DNA of 35,618 nt from Paraburkholderia oxyphila NBRC 105797 (GCF_000685075.1 NZ_BAYD01000081.1:1-35618), one strand, 5' to 3'; shown: positions 16,729 through 24,997, counted from the first letter of the stretch. Numbers and translations are program-made. The notes: generated by a model from the sequence alone, not told the origin.

Positions 16729-17995
16729 GATACGGCTCCAGGTGGATATCGCGGTTCACCTTGATCATGAAACGCTGGCCGGGCTTGATCGTGATCGTCG
16801 GCGGAATGTTCTGGTAGCGGTTCAGGATGGACTGGGAGGTCTGCGCTGCCACCTGGCCTGCCGTGTTGCCCACCTGCGTGACGCCCAGCGGGCCAGTCGT
16901 CGTCGAACTCGTATCACTGCTGGTGAAGTGGTTCAGCAGAATGGCCGTCAGGAACGACGCGCCGAAGATCTTCAGGAAGTGGTTGTTCACGTCGCCCGAG
17001 AAGCCCGCGTAACCGTTCTGGTCGGCGCCTTCGGCGCCGTAAAGCGGCACCTGCTTGCCGTTGGGCAGGCGCATCTCCGTAGCGGCGACGAGGATACTTT
17101 CCTGGCCCACCTTGATCTCGCTCTGGTACGGCGCGGTGATCATCGTGCCCTTCGGGATCATCAGGCACGTGCCCGTCACGCTGTCGTAGACATCCTGCTC
17201 GACCATGAGCGCGGCCGTCCCCGGACGGTCGGAATTCTCGCCCGCCATGACCAGCACGCCGATGTGATGCGGGGGCGATAGTGTGCAGGAACCGGACTGG
17301 CCGACGAAGCCCGCGCTCAGGAACCCCTCACCGGACGCGGACTGCGCCTTTGCATCCTTGATGAAATCGAGGTCGCGCTGCGCCGACGAAGACGACGTCG
17401 TATTGCCCGGCCCCATCGCCCCGGCTATCGCCTTCGCCTGCGCCTCGGCGGCCGCCGTCGCAGACTGCTTTGCGGCTGCCGACTGTAGCGCCATCTGGGC
17501 GGGTGTGATGAGACCCACAACTCCATTGGTCTGCGCGTCAGACTGATCCTTCACCTTGTGGCCGGGGATGAAAATCGGCGAAGCGTAGACGCTGTCTTCC
17601 TTCGCGCTCGCGGACAGGTTTGCGTCGCGCGACTCACTCTCGAACTGGTCGAGCGACAGGGCAGGTTTCGATGCGCCCGCCTGCGAGGAGGATGCCGCCG
17701 CGGCGGCCTTGCGTGCCCTCTCCTCTTCGCGGCGCGCGGCGGCCTGCTGATCCTGGATGATCCGGTCGATATCGTTGCCGCTGGGCGAGCGATCGACTGC
17801 GGCGGCGGTTTTCGCGGCCTTGTCGTCCTTCGCCTGCTGGTCGGCCTTGTCGCTCGCCTTCGACTGGTAGTAGTAACCCATCACGCCGATGATGACGGCG
17901 AAGATCAGGCCGACGCCGACCAGCGCGTTGCGCGGGGACTTGCCTTTGACGACGCGCTCCTGATCCGACAGGGGTGCGGAATTCTCGCTCGACAT
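16721..17995 (-). CDS. virB10: Type IV secretion protein VirB10/TrbI
   Basis: 424 aa. A cytoplasmic N-terminus is followed by one membrane segment at about 25-42 (LVGVGLIFAVIIGVMGYYY). Next is a long Ala/Gln/Lys/Ser-rich periplasmic linker rather than the usual Pro-rich one. The C-terminal VirB10/TrbI barrel domain has YDSVTGTCLMIPKGTMITAP, MRLPNGKQVPLYGAEGADQN and the antenna region KIFGASFLTAILLN. The end ITIKPGQRFMIKVNRDI is characteristic. VirB10 spans both membranes and links the ATPases to the outer-membrane pore. It starts 4 bp after virB9. Confidence 0.92.
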   Translation of the reverse strand: MSSENSAPLSDQERVVKGKSPRNALVGVGLIFAVIIGVMGYYYQSKASDKADQQAKDDKAAKTAAAVDRSPSGNDIDRIIQDQQAAARREEERARKAAAAASSSQAGASKPALSLDQFESESRDANLSASAKEDSVYASPIFIPGHKVKDQSDAQTNGVVGLITPAQMALQSAAAKQSATAAAEAQAKAIAGAMGPGNTTSSSSAQRDLDFIKDAKAQSASGEGFLSAGFVGQSGSCTLSPPHHIGVLVMAGENSDRPGTAALMVEQDVYDSVTGTCLMIPKGTMITAPYQSEIKVGQESILVAATEMRLPNGKQVPLYGAEGADQNGYAGFSGDVNNHFLKIFGASFLTAILLNHFTSSDTSSTTTGPLGVTQVGNTAGQVAAQTSQSILNRYQNIPPTITIKPGQRFMIKVNRDIHLEPYRG

Positions 17996-17999
17996 ACGG

Positions 18000-18881
18000 T
18001 CAGAATCCGAAGATGCCCGGGCGACGTCGCGTGATCGTCACCTCGTCGTTGGCGGCCCGCAGCACGATCCTGTCGGCCATCTGCTGGACCACGATGTACT
18101 GCCCGCGGCGAATGAAGTTCGGCGCGACCTCGTCGCCATGGTCCTTCACGATGGGTACCGCCAATGGCGCGTCTGCAGGCAGACGCAGCCACACGAACTT
18201 GCCGTCGTCGAACACCGTCTCAGGCTTGAAGGGAGCGGAGCCCGAGATGGTGTAGTCGAAGTTGAGCTTGTCAGGCGCGACGCCGAGCGGCCCGGAGTCG
18301 TTTGGTCCACCAGTGCGCGCCTCGCCCGAACCGTCCGCGTCATCGCGTGCACGAACCTTTGCCATGAGCGACGCCGCGTAGTGAAAGCGCACGCTCTGGT
18401 AAAAGAGCCCGCCCACAGGCGACGAGACGAGCGTCATGTCGTACTCGTGCAGGTTTGTCGTGAGGTGCAGCGTATTGACGAGGCCCGGCTTCACGGGCTT
18501 GATGTAGACGTGATTCGCGCCGTCGGTGTCGACAAGCCATTGCACGGAGTCGCCCATTGCCGGATCCGTGATGAGCTTCTCGCCCGGAGCGAACTCGATG
18601 GTCGTGAGCTTCAACGGCGCGGCCATGATGCGGAAGATCTGGTCGCGACTGTAGTTGAAGACAACGATGCGCGCGTCGTTGGGCATCGTGACCGGATCGG
18701 TGCCGGAGTTGTACGGATTCACCGGGCTCATGGGGTCGCCCATGATGGCGCCCACGTCGAGTGGGCCAGCGGCCGACGCCGCTTTTCGGGCGGCGAGCGC
18801 GGGCTGCGAAAGCACCAGCGCGCAGGCGAGCGCGGCAAGAATGGCAAGCAGCAGCAGGGAACGGGATGCCTGGATCGTCAT
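18000..18881 (-). CDS. virB9: Type IV secretion protein VirB9/TrbG
   Basis: 293 aa with a signal peptide (LLLLAILAALACALVLSQPA, cleaved near ALAA). The N-terminal VirB9 domain is seen in IVVFNYSRDQIFRIMAAPL and TTIEFAPGEKL. The C-terminal domain is seen in FDYTISG, ETVFDDGKFVWLRLP and NFIRRGQYIVVQQMADRIVL. VirB9 forms the outer-membrane core complex with VirB10 and usually a VirB7 lipoprotein; no VirB7-like gene was seen. ATGA overlap with virB8. Confidence 0.92.
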   Translation of the reverse strand: MTIQASRSLLLLAILAALACALVLSQPALAARKAASAAGPLDVGAIMGDPMSPVNPYNSGTDPVTMPNDARIVVFNYSRDQIFRIMAAPLKLTTIEFAPGEKLITDPAMGDSVQWLVDTDGANHVYIKPVKPGLVNTLHLTTNLHEYDMTLVSSPVGGLFYQSVRFHYAASLMAKVRARDDADGSGEARTGGPNDSGPLGVAPDKLNFDYTISGSAPFKPETVFDDGKFVWLRLPADAPLAVPIVKDHGDEVAPNFIRRGQYIVVQQMADRIVLRAANDEVTITRRRPGIFGF

Positions 18882-19582
18882 GCGGTTTTCTGGAGCGTGA
18901 AGAACGGGAAGTAGATCCCGAAGGGGTTCGTGCCGACCGCGTCATCGGAACTGGCCGGGACGATCTGGTATCGCAACGTCAAGGCGTAGTGCTGCTCCAC
19001 TGGCCTGTCAGCGGGAAATTGCGTGGTCGAGGTCGTGAACTCGACCACGACGGTTGAATCGTCGAGCACGGACACGTTGGCAACCTTCACTTCACGCACG
19101 AGCCTGGGGTTGGCCGTGATGGTCTGGAACGGGGCGTCTTTCTTGAGCCACTCGGCGAACTGGTTCTTGCCGTTGTCGACCATCTGCGCTTTGACCGCGT
19201 TGATGTTGTGGGCGAGGCGCGAACTCTCGATCGTTGGCGTCAGGACCGGTTCGATGGTGAACCAACGCTGCACGGAGTCCGCGACCGATGAACGAAGCGC
19301 CTGGTCGTCGGGCTTGTAGGCGGCGAGCTGCTTGATGAGCGGTCGGCCACCCGCGTCGGCTGAGATGCCGTACGACGTCACGACGGACGGCGGCGGCTGA
19401 CGCGTCCACACCGCTCCGCCCGCGATAAACGCGAGCACGAAGCAGAGCAGCTTCCAGTGATTTGCCTCGACGCGCAGGCGCGTGCCACGGTCAAAGACGA
19501 TCTTTTCGGGATCTTCTTCGGAGTACCCTCCCGGTGCAGTGGAGAGGGCGACATCTTTTCGGGAACGACGAAGGAAAGGCAT
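18878..19582 (-). CDS. virB8: Type IV secretion protein VirB8
   Basis: 234 aa. A charged cytoplasmic N-terminus is followed by one membrane helix at about 44-61 (WKLLCFVLAFIAGGAVW). The periplasmic VirB8/TrbF-type domain has AVKAQMVDNGKNQFAEWLK, VREVKVANVSVLDDSTVVVE and ALTLRYQI near the end. It is the first gene of the operon and defines its promoter side. No strong ribosome site precedes ATG 19582. VirB8 is an inner-membrane scaffold needed to nucleate the channel. Confidence 0.85.
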   Translation of the reverse strand: MPFLRRSRKDVALSTAPGGYSEEDPEKIVFDRGTRLRVEANHWKLLCFVLAFIAGGAVWTRQPPPSVVTSYGISADAGGRPLIKQLAAYKPDDQALRSSVADSVQRWFTIEPVLTPTIESSRLAHNINAVKAQMVDNGKNQFAEWLKKDAPFQTITANPRLVREVKVANVSVLDDSTVVVEFTTSTTQFPADRPVEQHYALTLRYQIVPASSDDAVGTNPFGIYFPFFTLQKTA

Positions 19583-19697
19583 GACGCGCGCGGACTGTGG
19601 GCTCGCGTCAATTGAATCAGTTCGGGCTGGGAGTCCTCAGAGCAAAAGAGAAGCTATTTTGCATATGATTGCGGCGGCAACTACCCGGAAGCATTCC

Positions 19698-19715
19698 CGT
19701 TTAGGCGCCTAAACG
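19698..19715. promoter_or_regulatory. 18-bp palindrome with TTAGGCGCCTAA core (copy 1)
   Basis: CGTTTAGGCGCCTAAACG is a perfect 18-bp palindrome about 115 bp upstream of virB8. It shares the 12-bp core TTAGGCGCCTAA with a second copy 170 bp away. Repeated palindromes in a divergent promoter region are typical operators; the adjacent ParB-HTH protein is the natural candidate ligand (inference). Confidence 0.6.
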
Positions 19716-19868
19716 CTTAAAGGCGGAATGACGCTGTTTTTGTGAAGCTTCTCGCCGAATTTCCGTTGGTCAGCGGTGCTAGCCTCCTTTGCAAAGTTTG
19801 CACACCTTTGCGCGCAGACCTATTCCTTTAAAAACATGAGCTTAGCGCCGCGAATAGGTCCTTTTCCG

Positions 19869-19880
19869 TTAGGCGCCTAA
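19869..19880. promoter_or_regulatory. TTAGGCGCCTAA palindrome (copy 2)
   Basis: A perfect 12-bp palindrome identical to the core of copy 1, about 145 bp upstream of the ParB-HTH gene. With copy 1 it brackets the middle of the divergent region, an arrangement that could allow looping. Confidence 0.55.
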
Positions 19881-20023
19881 AGGGGATAGTTGCATAATTC
19901 TGATCAATTCTGCGTATCTGCAGCATTTGGTTATCAGATTGTTCCATTTTTAACTGGTAATTCACTCCAAAAGGTGATTCCTGGCATGCCGCGCTTGACA
20001 CTAATTCGAGGCAACTAAGCTTG

Positions 20024-20689
20024 ATGATCATGGATCCGAAAACCACTTCCAAGCCGATACCCAACAGGGTAACCGCGATAGCTGTCCATACCAGAATGCG
20101 TGCTGATGGCGCTTCGCATTACGAACTTGGCTTCTTTTACAAAACCATGCTCAAACGACGTCTGTGGTCTTCACAGAGTCATCTTGCGGAATCACTTGGC
20201 GTTTCCGTGTCGAACGTTTCTCGAGTGATGGCTTTAACGCGCATTCCGAAGGAAGTTGTCGAGGCTGTCGGCGGGGCGGAGAAAATTAGTTTCCGGATCG
20301 GTGGGCTGTTGCTGGACGCGATCGATAAGACTGGCGAAGCGACGTTCATCTCGCGAGTGCGCGAAGCTGTGCGTGCGGGTTACGCCACAGTAGACGACAT
20401 TCTGGAATTTGCCGTTCTCGATCGGATCCCAGAACGCACGCCGAACAAAGTGAGAGTTCGTCTGACACGCGACAAAAAGTCCTTACGCTTAAATGTTCCT
20501 GATCTTGACCGCTTCCTACCGAATCTTTCACGACTGGAGGCGTTTATTTCAAGATGCTTCATCATGTTCGATGCAGAGCTTGCGAACCATACAGCTGCAG
20601 CGGTCGAGAGTGCGCGGCGCCGGCTTAGAACGGATGCACCCTGCCCCGAGGTCCGAACGCGAAACTTCAAGCCGCCTCTCGAAGATTAA
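20024..20689 (+). CDS. Lone ParB/KorB-type HTH DNA-binding protein
   Basis: 221 aa from ATG 20024; a TTG at 20021 sits better relative to GAGG at 20008-20011, and an ATG at 20030 is also possible. The protein contains a ParB-type HTH: YKTMLKRRLWSSQSHLAESL continuing into GVSVSNVSRVMALTRIPKEV (about 40-80). The N-terminal ParB/Srx CTPase-nuclease box (GxRR) is absent and the C-terminal half is basic with no recognised domain. It is therefore a regulator rather than a full partition ParB, which is encoded separately at 25916. Its position opposite the T4SS/pilus operon, with palindromes in between, suggests that it controls that operon and itself. Confidence 0.78.
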   Translation: MIMDPKTTSKPIPNRVTAIAVHTRMRADGASHYELGFFYKTMLKRRLWSSQSHLAESLGVSVSNVSRVMALTRIPKEVVEAVGGAEKISFRIGGLLLDAIDKTGEATFISRVREAVRAGYATVDDILEFAVLDRIPERTPNKVRVRLTRDKKSLRLNVPDLDRFLPNLSRLEAFISRCFIMFDAELANHTAAAVESARRRLRTDAPCPEVRTRNFKPPLED

Positions 20690-20844
20690 GGCGGTTCTGT
20701 GGTTGCTGTATAAACCTGAGATCCGGTTTGCTTGAGGCGTGTGGGCACAGGACGGGATAGAACTTCGATTGGCCTCTCTTCGGCTCCAGCTCTGTACTCT
20801 TTCGCGTTGGTGGAAAGCTTTTGTCTCGCTGACACGGGCCGTTT

Positions 20845-20866
20845 AAGTGTTTGTATGTAAACACTT
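20845..20866. repeat. AT-rich inverted repeat beside the iteron array
   Basis: AAGTGTTT (20845-20852) and AAACACTT (20859-20866) are perfect 8-bp arms around a 6-base spacer. The sequence from 20,840 to 20,895 is AT-rich (TTTAAAACGTTTAC follows) and lies just left of the iterons, where an origin's unwinding element or a regulator site would be expected. Confidence 0.4.
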
Positions 20867-20950
20867 TACCTCTTTAAAACGTTTACGCTCCCGGAAAGCC
20901 TTGCTGGATACGCCTTTCCGGCAACAGAGGTGTAAGTAGTTGGGACCGGT

Positions 20951-21661
20951 GGTGTACAGCTTTGGGACGTGAGGTGTGTGGATATGGGATGACGGTGTAT
21001 TGAGTTGGGATATAAGGTGTGTGGATATGGGGCCAAGGTGGAAGATTTTGGGAGTGCCGTCGGGAGTTACTAAGGTGGATAACCTTGGGATGCGGATGTC
21101 CCTTTTGACGGGCTGATCATCTGAGAACGAAGGTGGATAGTTTTGGGATGAGAGGCTGCTGCCGGAACGATAGCGTGTTTGGGAAACTTCCAGCGATTGA
21201 GGTGGATGGTTTTGGGATTCAGCTTGGGCGTGATTGGTGGAAAGTTATGGGATCGGGCCGCAGTCGATTCATCGCTGAATAAAGTTGAGCCAGCGCGCAG
21301 ACTTTCCGTACTAGCCGTGCTCCACATACCTTTCCGCCCCTTCATTGTTGGCCGCAATGGTGGAAAGTTTTGGGACGCTCTATCGGGACCATGATCTGCG
21401 AAAGGTGTAACGGTTTGGGCCGGCAAGCCAGGCGCGAGTCCGTTAAGGTGTATCGGCTTGGGACAGATTTCCGGTGTAAAGCTTTGGGATGTTTCCCGAG
21501 GATCACGAGATTGAAGGTGTATGCCTTTGGGACGAAACGGGCCCGATCGCATCATTTTTGAGCTCGTGAACTCCAAGAGGTGTAAGGTTTTGGGATCAGA
21601 AGCGGAATGGCTGTTGAAAACCACCACCTTTCGGCGGCACAAAGGTGGAAGATTATGGTAA
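20951..21661. repeat. Iteron array of the replication origin (16 copies, plus one at 21976)
   Basis: Eighteen-base direct repeats, all in + orientation, start at 20951, 20973, 20994, 21016, 21037, 21074, 21132, 21201, 21236, 21359, 21404, 21447, 21473, 21516, 21579 and 21644, with another at 21976. They read GGTG(T/G)(A/G), six variable bases, then TTGGGA(T/C) or close to it. The first five are 21-22 bp apart (two helical turns); later ones are irregular. Copies 2 and 4 contain TGTGGATAT, one base from a DnaA box (TGTGGATAA). The adjacent Rep_3 initiator is the expected binding protein. Confidence 0.85.
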
Positions 21662-21972
21662 GCGGCTATGATGTATGTGAGTACACACTATCAACAAAAA
21701 CGCTTACTGATCAATGATTTAGGATCGCCATTAGATGTGCCGTGCGTAGTTGACCATGCGGCCGAGCCGACGCATCATTCAGCCAGAGTCCAAGTCTCTG
21801 GCAAAGGTGGAAAATGTACGTCCTGCTTTCCACCTTTGATCAAATGCCCCGACCCGTTCTGAGGGCGTAAGCCATGGCGACCCGAAAACAAAAAAGCAAC
21901 GCAACCGGAATCTGTCTCCAATCAGTTCGGACTCTTTCCGCATGTGCAATTGCCAAGCCATACCCGCGGCAA
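21641..21972. repeat. Tandem duplication of the rep control region, unit 1
   Basis: About 332 bp here are repeated at about 21973-22310. Shared blocks in order are an iteron, GAGTACACACTATCAA, a TTACTGATCAATGAT block, the GGTGGAAA/TTTCCACC inverted repeat, AAATGCCCCGACC, GAGGGCGTAAGCC and the first ~30 codons of rep. The two units are diverged (perhaps 80% identical by eye), so the duplication is not recent. Confidence 0.85.
21802..21838. promoter_or_regulatory. Inverted repeat operator, duplicated copy
   Basis: CAAAGGTGGAAA (21802-21813) and TTTCCACCTTTG (21827-21838) are perfect 12-bp arms. The arm repeats the first part of the iteron sequence (GGTGGAA). In iteron plasmids such an inverted iteron is bound by Rep dimers to repress rep. 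This copy lies in the upstream duplicate unit. Confidence 0.65.
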
Positions 21973-21990
21973 AAAGGTGGAAGATTTTGG
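21874..21990 (+). pseudogene. Truncated, frameshifted copy of the rep 5' end
   Basis: ATG 21874 begins a near-copy of the start of the initiator gene (ATGGCGACCCGAAAACAAAA, compared with GTGGTCTCCCGAAAACAAAA). One extra A in the A-run (six compared with five before GC) shifts the frame at about codon 7. After that the original sequence continues in another frame (SNQFGLFPHVQLPSHTRG). Similarity stops after about 30 codons, where the second duplication unit starts with an iteron. It cannot encode a working Rep. Confidence 0.75.
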
Positions 21991-22310
21991 TAAGCGACTC
22001 AGGTGTGTGTGAGTGAGTACACACTATCAAAAAAAGTGCTTACTGATCAATGATCTAGGAGTGCTATCGTGATCTGCCGTGCATAGTTGATCGTACGGCC
22101 GAGCTGACAGATCGGTTCAGTCAGGGCCCGGTTCTCTGGCAATGGTGGAAAATATACGCTCTGCTTTCCACCTTTGGTAAAATGCCCCGACCTCCTTCTG
22201 AGGGCGTAAGCCGTGGTCTCCCGAAAACAAAAAGCAACGCAAGCGGAATCTGTCTCCAATCAGTTCGGGCTCTTTCCGGACGTGGAGTTGCCCGAGCCAT
22301 ACAAGAAGGC
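21973..22310. repeat. Tandem duplication of the rep control region, unit 2 (functional copy)
   Basis: This unit repeats 21641-21972 in the same order and leads into the intact initiator gene at 22213. It contains iteron 17 (21976-21993) and a slightly imperfect inverted repeat. Confidence 0.85.
22144..22172. promoter_or_regulatory. Rep operator-like inverted repeat
   Basis: GGTGGAAA (22144-22151) and TTTCCACC (22165-22172) lie 41 bp before the rep start codon. They correspond to the better-conserved inverted repeat at 21802-21838, with one mismatch further out. Position and iteron-like arms fit autorepression by Rep. Confidence 0.55.
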
Positions 22311-23541
22311 GGTTTCTGCCGTGCACATGGCGCCCAAGGAGGGGCCGATGACGGTGAATCAGTATCGCGTGTTCGATGCTCTCCTCAAGCACGCGACTGA
22401 TCAATACAAGGTTGATCCGGCGCGGCTCTGGTACACCATCAGCATCGGCGCCCTCTCATCGAAGATCGGGCTCGAGAGTTCGAACAATACTTCGTATATC
22501 AAGAATATCGTCGACGAGCTTGTGACGTTTGGCGTCAACTGGGACTACCTTGCTGGTCTAAACAAGGGCGAATGGAACACAAGCGCGCTGTTGGCAGGGG
22601 CTAAGCTTTCGAAGGGGGGGATGCTCAGCTACCACTACGCAGACAATCTGCGCGAGCTGTTTATGAATCCTGAAATATGGGCGTGGGTCGATTTCCGGAT
22701 CATGAAGCGTTTCAGTCGCGCGGCTACGCCGCCTGTCTATCAAAACGTACTTCGATACGCGGGTCTCGGTAAGACGCCGGCGCTTTCCGTCGACGTTTGG
22801 CGCGACCTCATTCTCGGTATGGACTGGCGAAAAGGCTCGTATAAAGTGTACAAGGAGTTCAAGCGGGCCGTCCTACAACGCGCACTCGACGAGATCAATA
22901 CTGAGTCGGATCACACGTTCGAATTGGTTGAACTGAAGGAAGGCGGACGAGCGGTTACCTCTCTTCAGTTCATCATCAAAGAAAAGGTGAAGCCGGAAGT
23001 TATCGAGGCATCAGACCTAGATGTAATTTCCGCAATGAAAAAGCTCGGCGTGCCCTATTCCGAAGCACGGAAACTGCTGGCTCAGCACAGCGCTGAAGCG
23101 GTGAACGCCGCAGTGAGCTATGTCGAGCAGCGGCAAGCCTCGAAGCTGCAACCGATTGCGAACGTACCGGCATACTTTCGCAACGCCCTGAAGATGGGCT
23201 ATACGGTCGAGACTCCGCAGGGTAACGAGCAGAAGGCACTGCCCCAGTCGAAGAAAGCGAATACAAACACGTCGGAAGAGGTAACCGCTCTTTTCCACGC
23301 CGACCGGATGGCTGAGAGTCAGCGTTATTTTGTCGAGCTAGAACCATCGGAGCAGGCCGCTTTGGTCGACCGCTTCAACGCACAGCAGACATCGTCGAAC
23401 CTCAAGGTCGCCTCGATCGCGAAGATGAAGAAGATTGCTTCAACAGCGTTTTTTTCATGGCTGGCCAACGACACATGGGGCGAGCCGACCGATAGCGACA
23501 TGTTGAGGTTCGTGATGGAGAAGGCTAGGGTCACAATATGA
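22213..23541 (+). CDS. rep: Rep_3-family (RepB/Pi-like) replication initiator
   Basis: 442 aa from GTG 22213; the duplicated upstream copy begins at the equivalent codon, which supports this start. The first ~270 residues read as a Rep_3 initiator with two winged-helix domains: MTVNQYRVFDALLKHATDQY and LWYTISIGALSSKIGL in the first, VYQNVLRYAGLGKTPALSVD and SYKVYKEFKRAVLQRALDEI in the second, the latter being the typical Rep_3 stretch before KVKPEV-like text. A further ~170 residues form a helical C-terminal extension of unknown role, beyond the usual ~230-330 aa. It would bind the iterons to its left and start replication of this replicon, and repress its own promoter. Confidence 0.88.
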   Translation: MVSRKQKATQAESVSNQFGLFPDVELPEPYKKAVSAVHMAPKEGPMTVNQYRVFDALLKHATDQYKVDPARLWYTISIGALSSKIGLESSNNTSYIKNIVDELVTFGVNWDYLAGLNKGEWNTSALLAGAKLSKGGMLSYHYADNLRELFMNPEIWAWVDFRIMKRFSRAATPPVYQNVLRYAGLGKTPALSVDVWRDLILGMDWRKGSYKVYKEFKRAVLQRALDEINTESDHTFELVELKEGGRAVTSLQFIIKEKVKPEVIEASDLDVISAMKKLGVPYSEARKLLAQHSAEAVNAAVSYVEQRQASKLQPIANVPAYFRNALKMGYTVETPQGNEQKALPQSKKANTNTSEEVTALFHADRMAESQRYFVELEPSEQAALVDRFNAQQTSSNLKVASIAKMKKIASTAFFSWLANDTWGEPTDSDMLRFVMEKARVTI

Positions 23542-24240
23542 AGTGATCCCTGCGCTGACATTCTCCCCTCCCTCAGCTTACAGTCGCCTTCTTCGGTGAA
23601 AATTGGCTAGCCGCATTTCCTTACGGGAACATGCCCGCCGATGAACGTGCAAGCAACTTTGAGTCCGCATATGGGCTGTTACCGCGAATTCGCTTTTCCG
23701 CGTTTTCATACTCGGCCCCGAATAGCCTCCCTCGCGATTCACCTGCCACATGTTTTCGGCGGCGGATAGGGCTCACCACGTTTCCATATCAGCCTTCCCA
23801 GCCTGTCCATTGAGCGTCTGTCTTTCCCCGGCAACGCTCTCGACGACGTGTTTCATCTCCCTAAAGGCACAACCAGTTGCGCACCTATTGGTCTGGGCCT
23901 GTCAGCCGCTTTGGTCCATTGAAATCTAACGAGACCTATCAAAACAGTCCGCGGCCGTTGCGCTTGCGGGAACTTGCCCGGCACCTCACATTGCGCGGCG
24001 GCTGGCACCCTCCCCCGGTCACCCGGATGCGCCGCCATCCCAAGGGTACGTTTCTCCGGTACTTCGCTTCTCAACGAGTAGGCAACCGCTGGCCGTACAG
24101 CAGGTCGCGGCATAGTACTGACATCATGCGTGACAAAACCAAAACGAGATTTACCCTCTATTACATGCCGATTGACGTGCGGTTGACGACGACACTTGTC
24201 GCGCAAGGAGGGGATTCCTGCGGCGCCTAAGGCAATGATG
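23542..24240. other. Gene-free stretch with possible insertion-sequence remains
   Basis: No frame here has convincing coding character. The - strand reading of 23557-23573 gives AGGGAGGGGAGAATGTC, resembling the conserved sequence found downstream of tnpB in IS200/IS605-type elements. This fits the tnpB-like fragment that ends near 24240 in the same orientation. The open frames at 23853-24245 (-) and 23877-24230 (+) overlap each other and match nothing I recognise. Confidence 0.35.
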
Positions 24241-24874
24241 CCCACCTCAGATTGCCTCGGTAGGTCCCTGTTTCTTCGAACTCCGAGCTGCCGAGTCGCC
24301 GGAGTCTAGTCCGCCTTACGCCAATGGGCGGAACACTGTGATGTCGCTTGACCCGGTGCGCGGAGGGGGCGGCATTGAGGCCGCGTAAGCATAGCGCACC
24401 CGCACCCTGCGGAAGCCTCGGCTTTGCACTGCTCTCGTTCTGAAATGCTTTAACCACCGCCGGAAAATTGTCGATTGTGCTGACTACGTCGGCGTCGTCC
24501 TCGAAGGCGTTCAAAGCGCACGGACATCGCATGCGTCTGTCGTTTGTCCGCGCAATCTCGAGCTGGCAGCGTCCGTATCGTATTCACAGGTGGCATACCA
24601 ATAAACCAGCCGCCGCTCCAGGTCAGCTTACAATCCGGTCGCCGTCGAAACTCGCAAGAACCGTAATCGCGGATTAACTTTTTCAGGCACGACTGCGGGC
24701 GAGGTGCTTCTTGCGACACTTGAAGCCGGTGATCAGTACGACATGCGATCCTTCCGAGAGCACGGCGAAGCGGACACCGACTGCATCGATGCCGATTGAC
24801 GATCTAGCAGCGGGAATCGGTTGCTCGTCAGCGAGGGCAATCTGGATAAAAGCGAACCACTTCCGGACGCGCAT
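24240..24874 (-). pseudogene. Decayed TnpB-like (IS200/IS605 OrfB) fragment
   Basis: On the - strand 24874-24683 encodes KWFAFIQIALADEQPI, SSIGIDAVGVRFAVLSEGSH and FKCRKKHLARSRA. These match TnpB around its first RuvC motif (KWYVSxQ...GIDLGVxRFATLSDG...F+KxxKRLARAQR), with one inserted Val after the catalytic Asp. The frame stops soon after. In another frame, 24532-24430 encodes CPCALNAFEDDADVVSTIDN, reminiscent of the C-terminal zinc/RuvC-III end (H.DDxNAAxNIL). Several frameshifts and the missing N-terminus make it non-functional. The first part is well supported, the second only weakly. Confidence 0.5.
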
Positions 24875-24997
24875 TCATCCGGGCTCGAGCAGGACGATGC
24901 GGCTGTTGGTGCGATCGCGTTTAATCTGTTCGCGATCGGGCTTCAGGGGTCTATCCTCCTGACCACTGTTGTTGAAGCGACGGCGATTGCGCCGTTA

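Larger units (their letters stand above)
19583..20023. promoter_or_regulatory. Divergent control region between virB8 and the ParB-HTH gene
   Basis: About 440 bp without a credible gene separate the leftward T4SS/pilus operon from the rightward ParB-HTH gene, so promoters for both should lie here. The region is AT-richer than the operon and holds two copies of a palindrome (listed separately). I could not place -35/-10 elements with confidence. Confidence 0.6.

Noticed and set aside
20951..21993. A CRISPR array
   Set aside because: The repeats are 18 bp, variable at internal positions, unevenly spaced (3 to >100 bp gaps), and lie next to a Rep_3 gene; they fit iterons, and no cas gene is present.
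23853..24245. 130-aa (-) and 117-aa (+) overlapping frames as real genes
   Set aside because: They occupy the same DNA on opposite strands, have no ribosome site and match no family I recognise; the surrounding sequence is IS debris.
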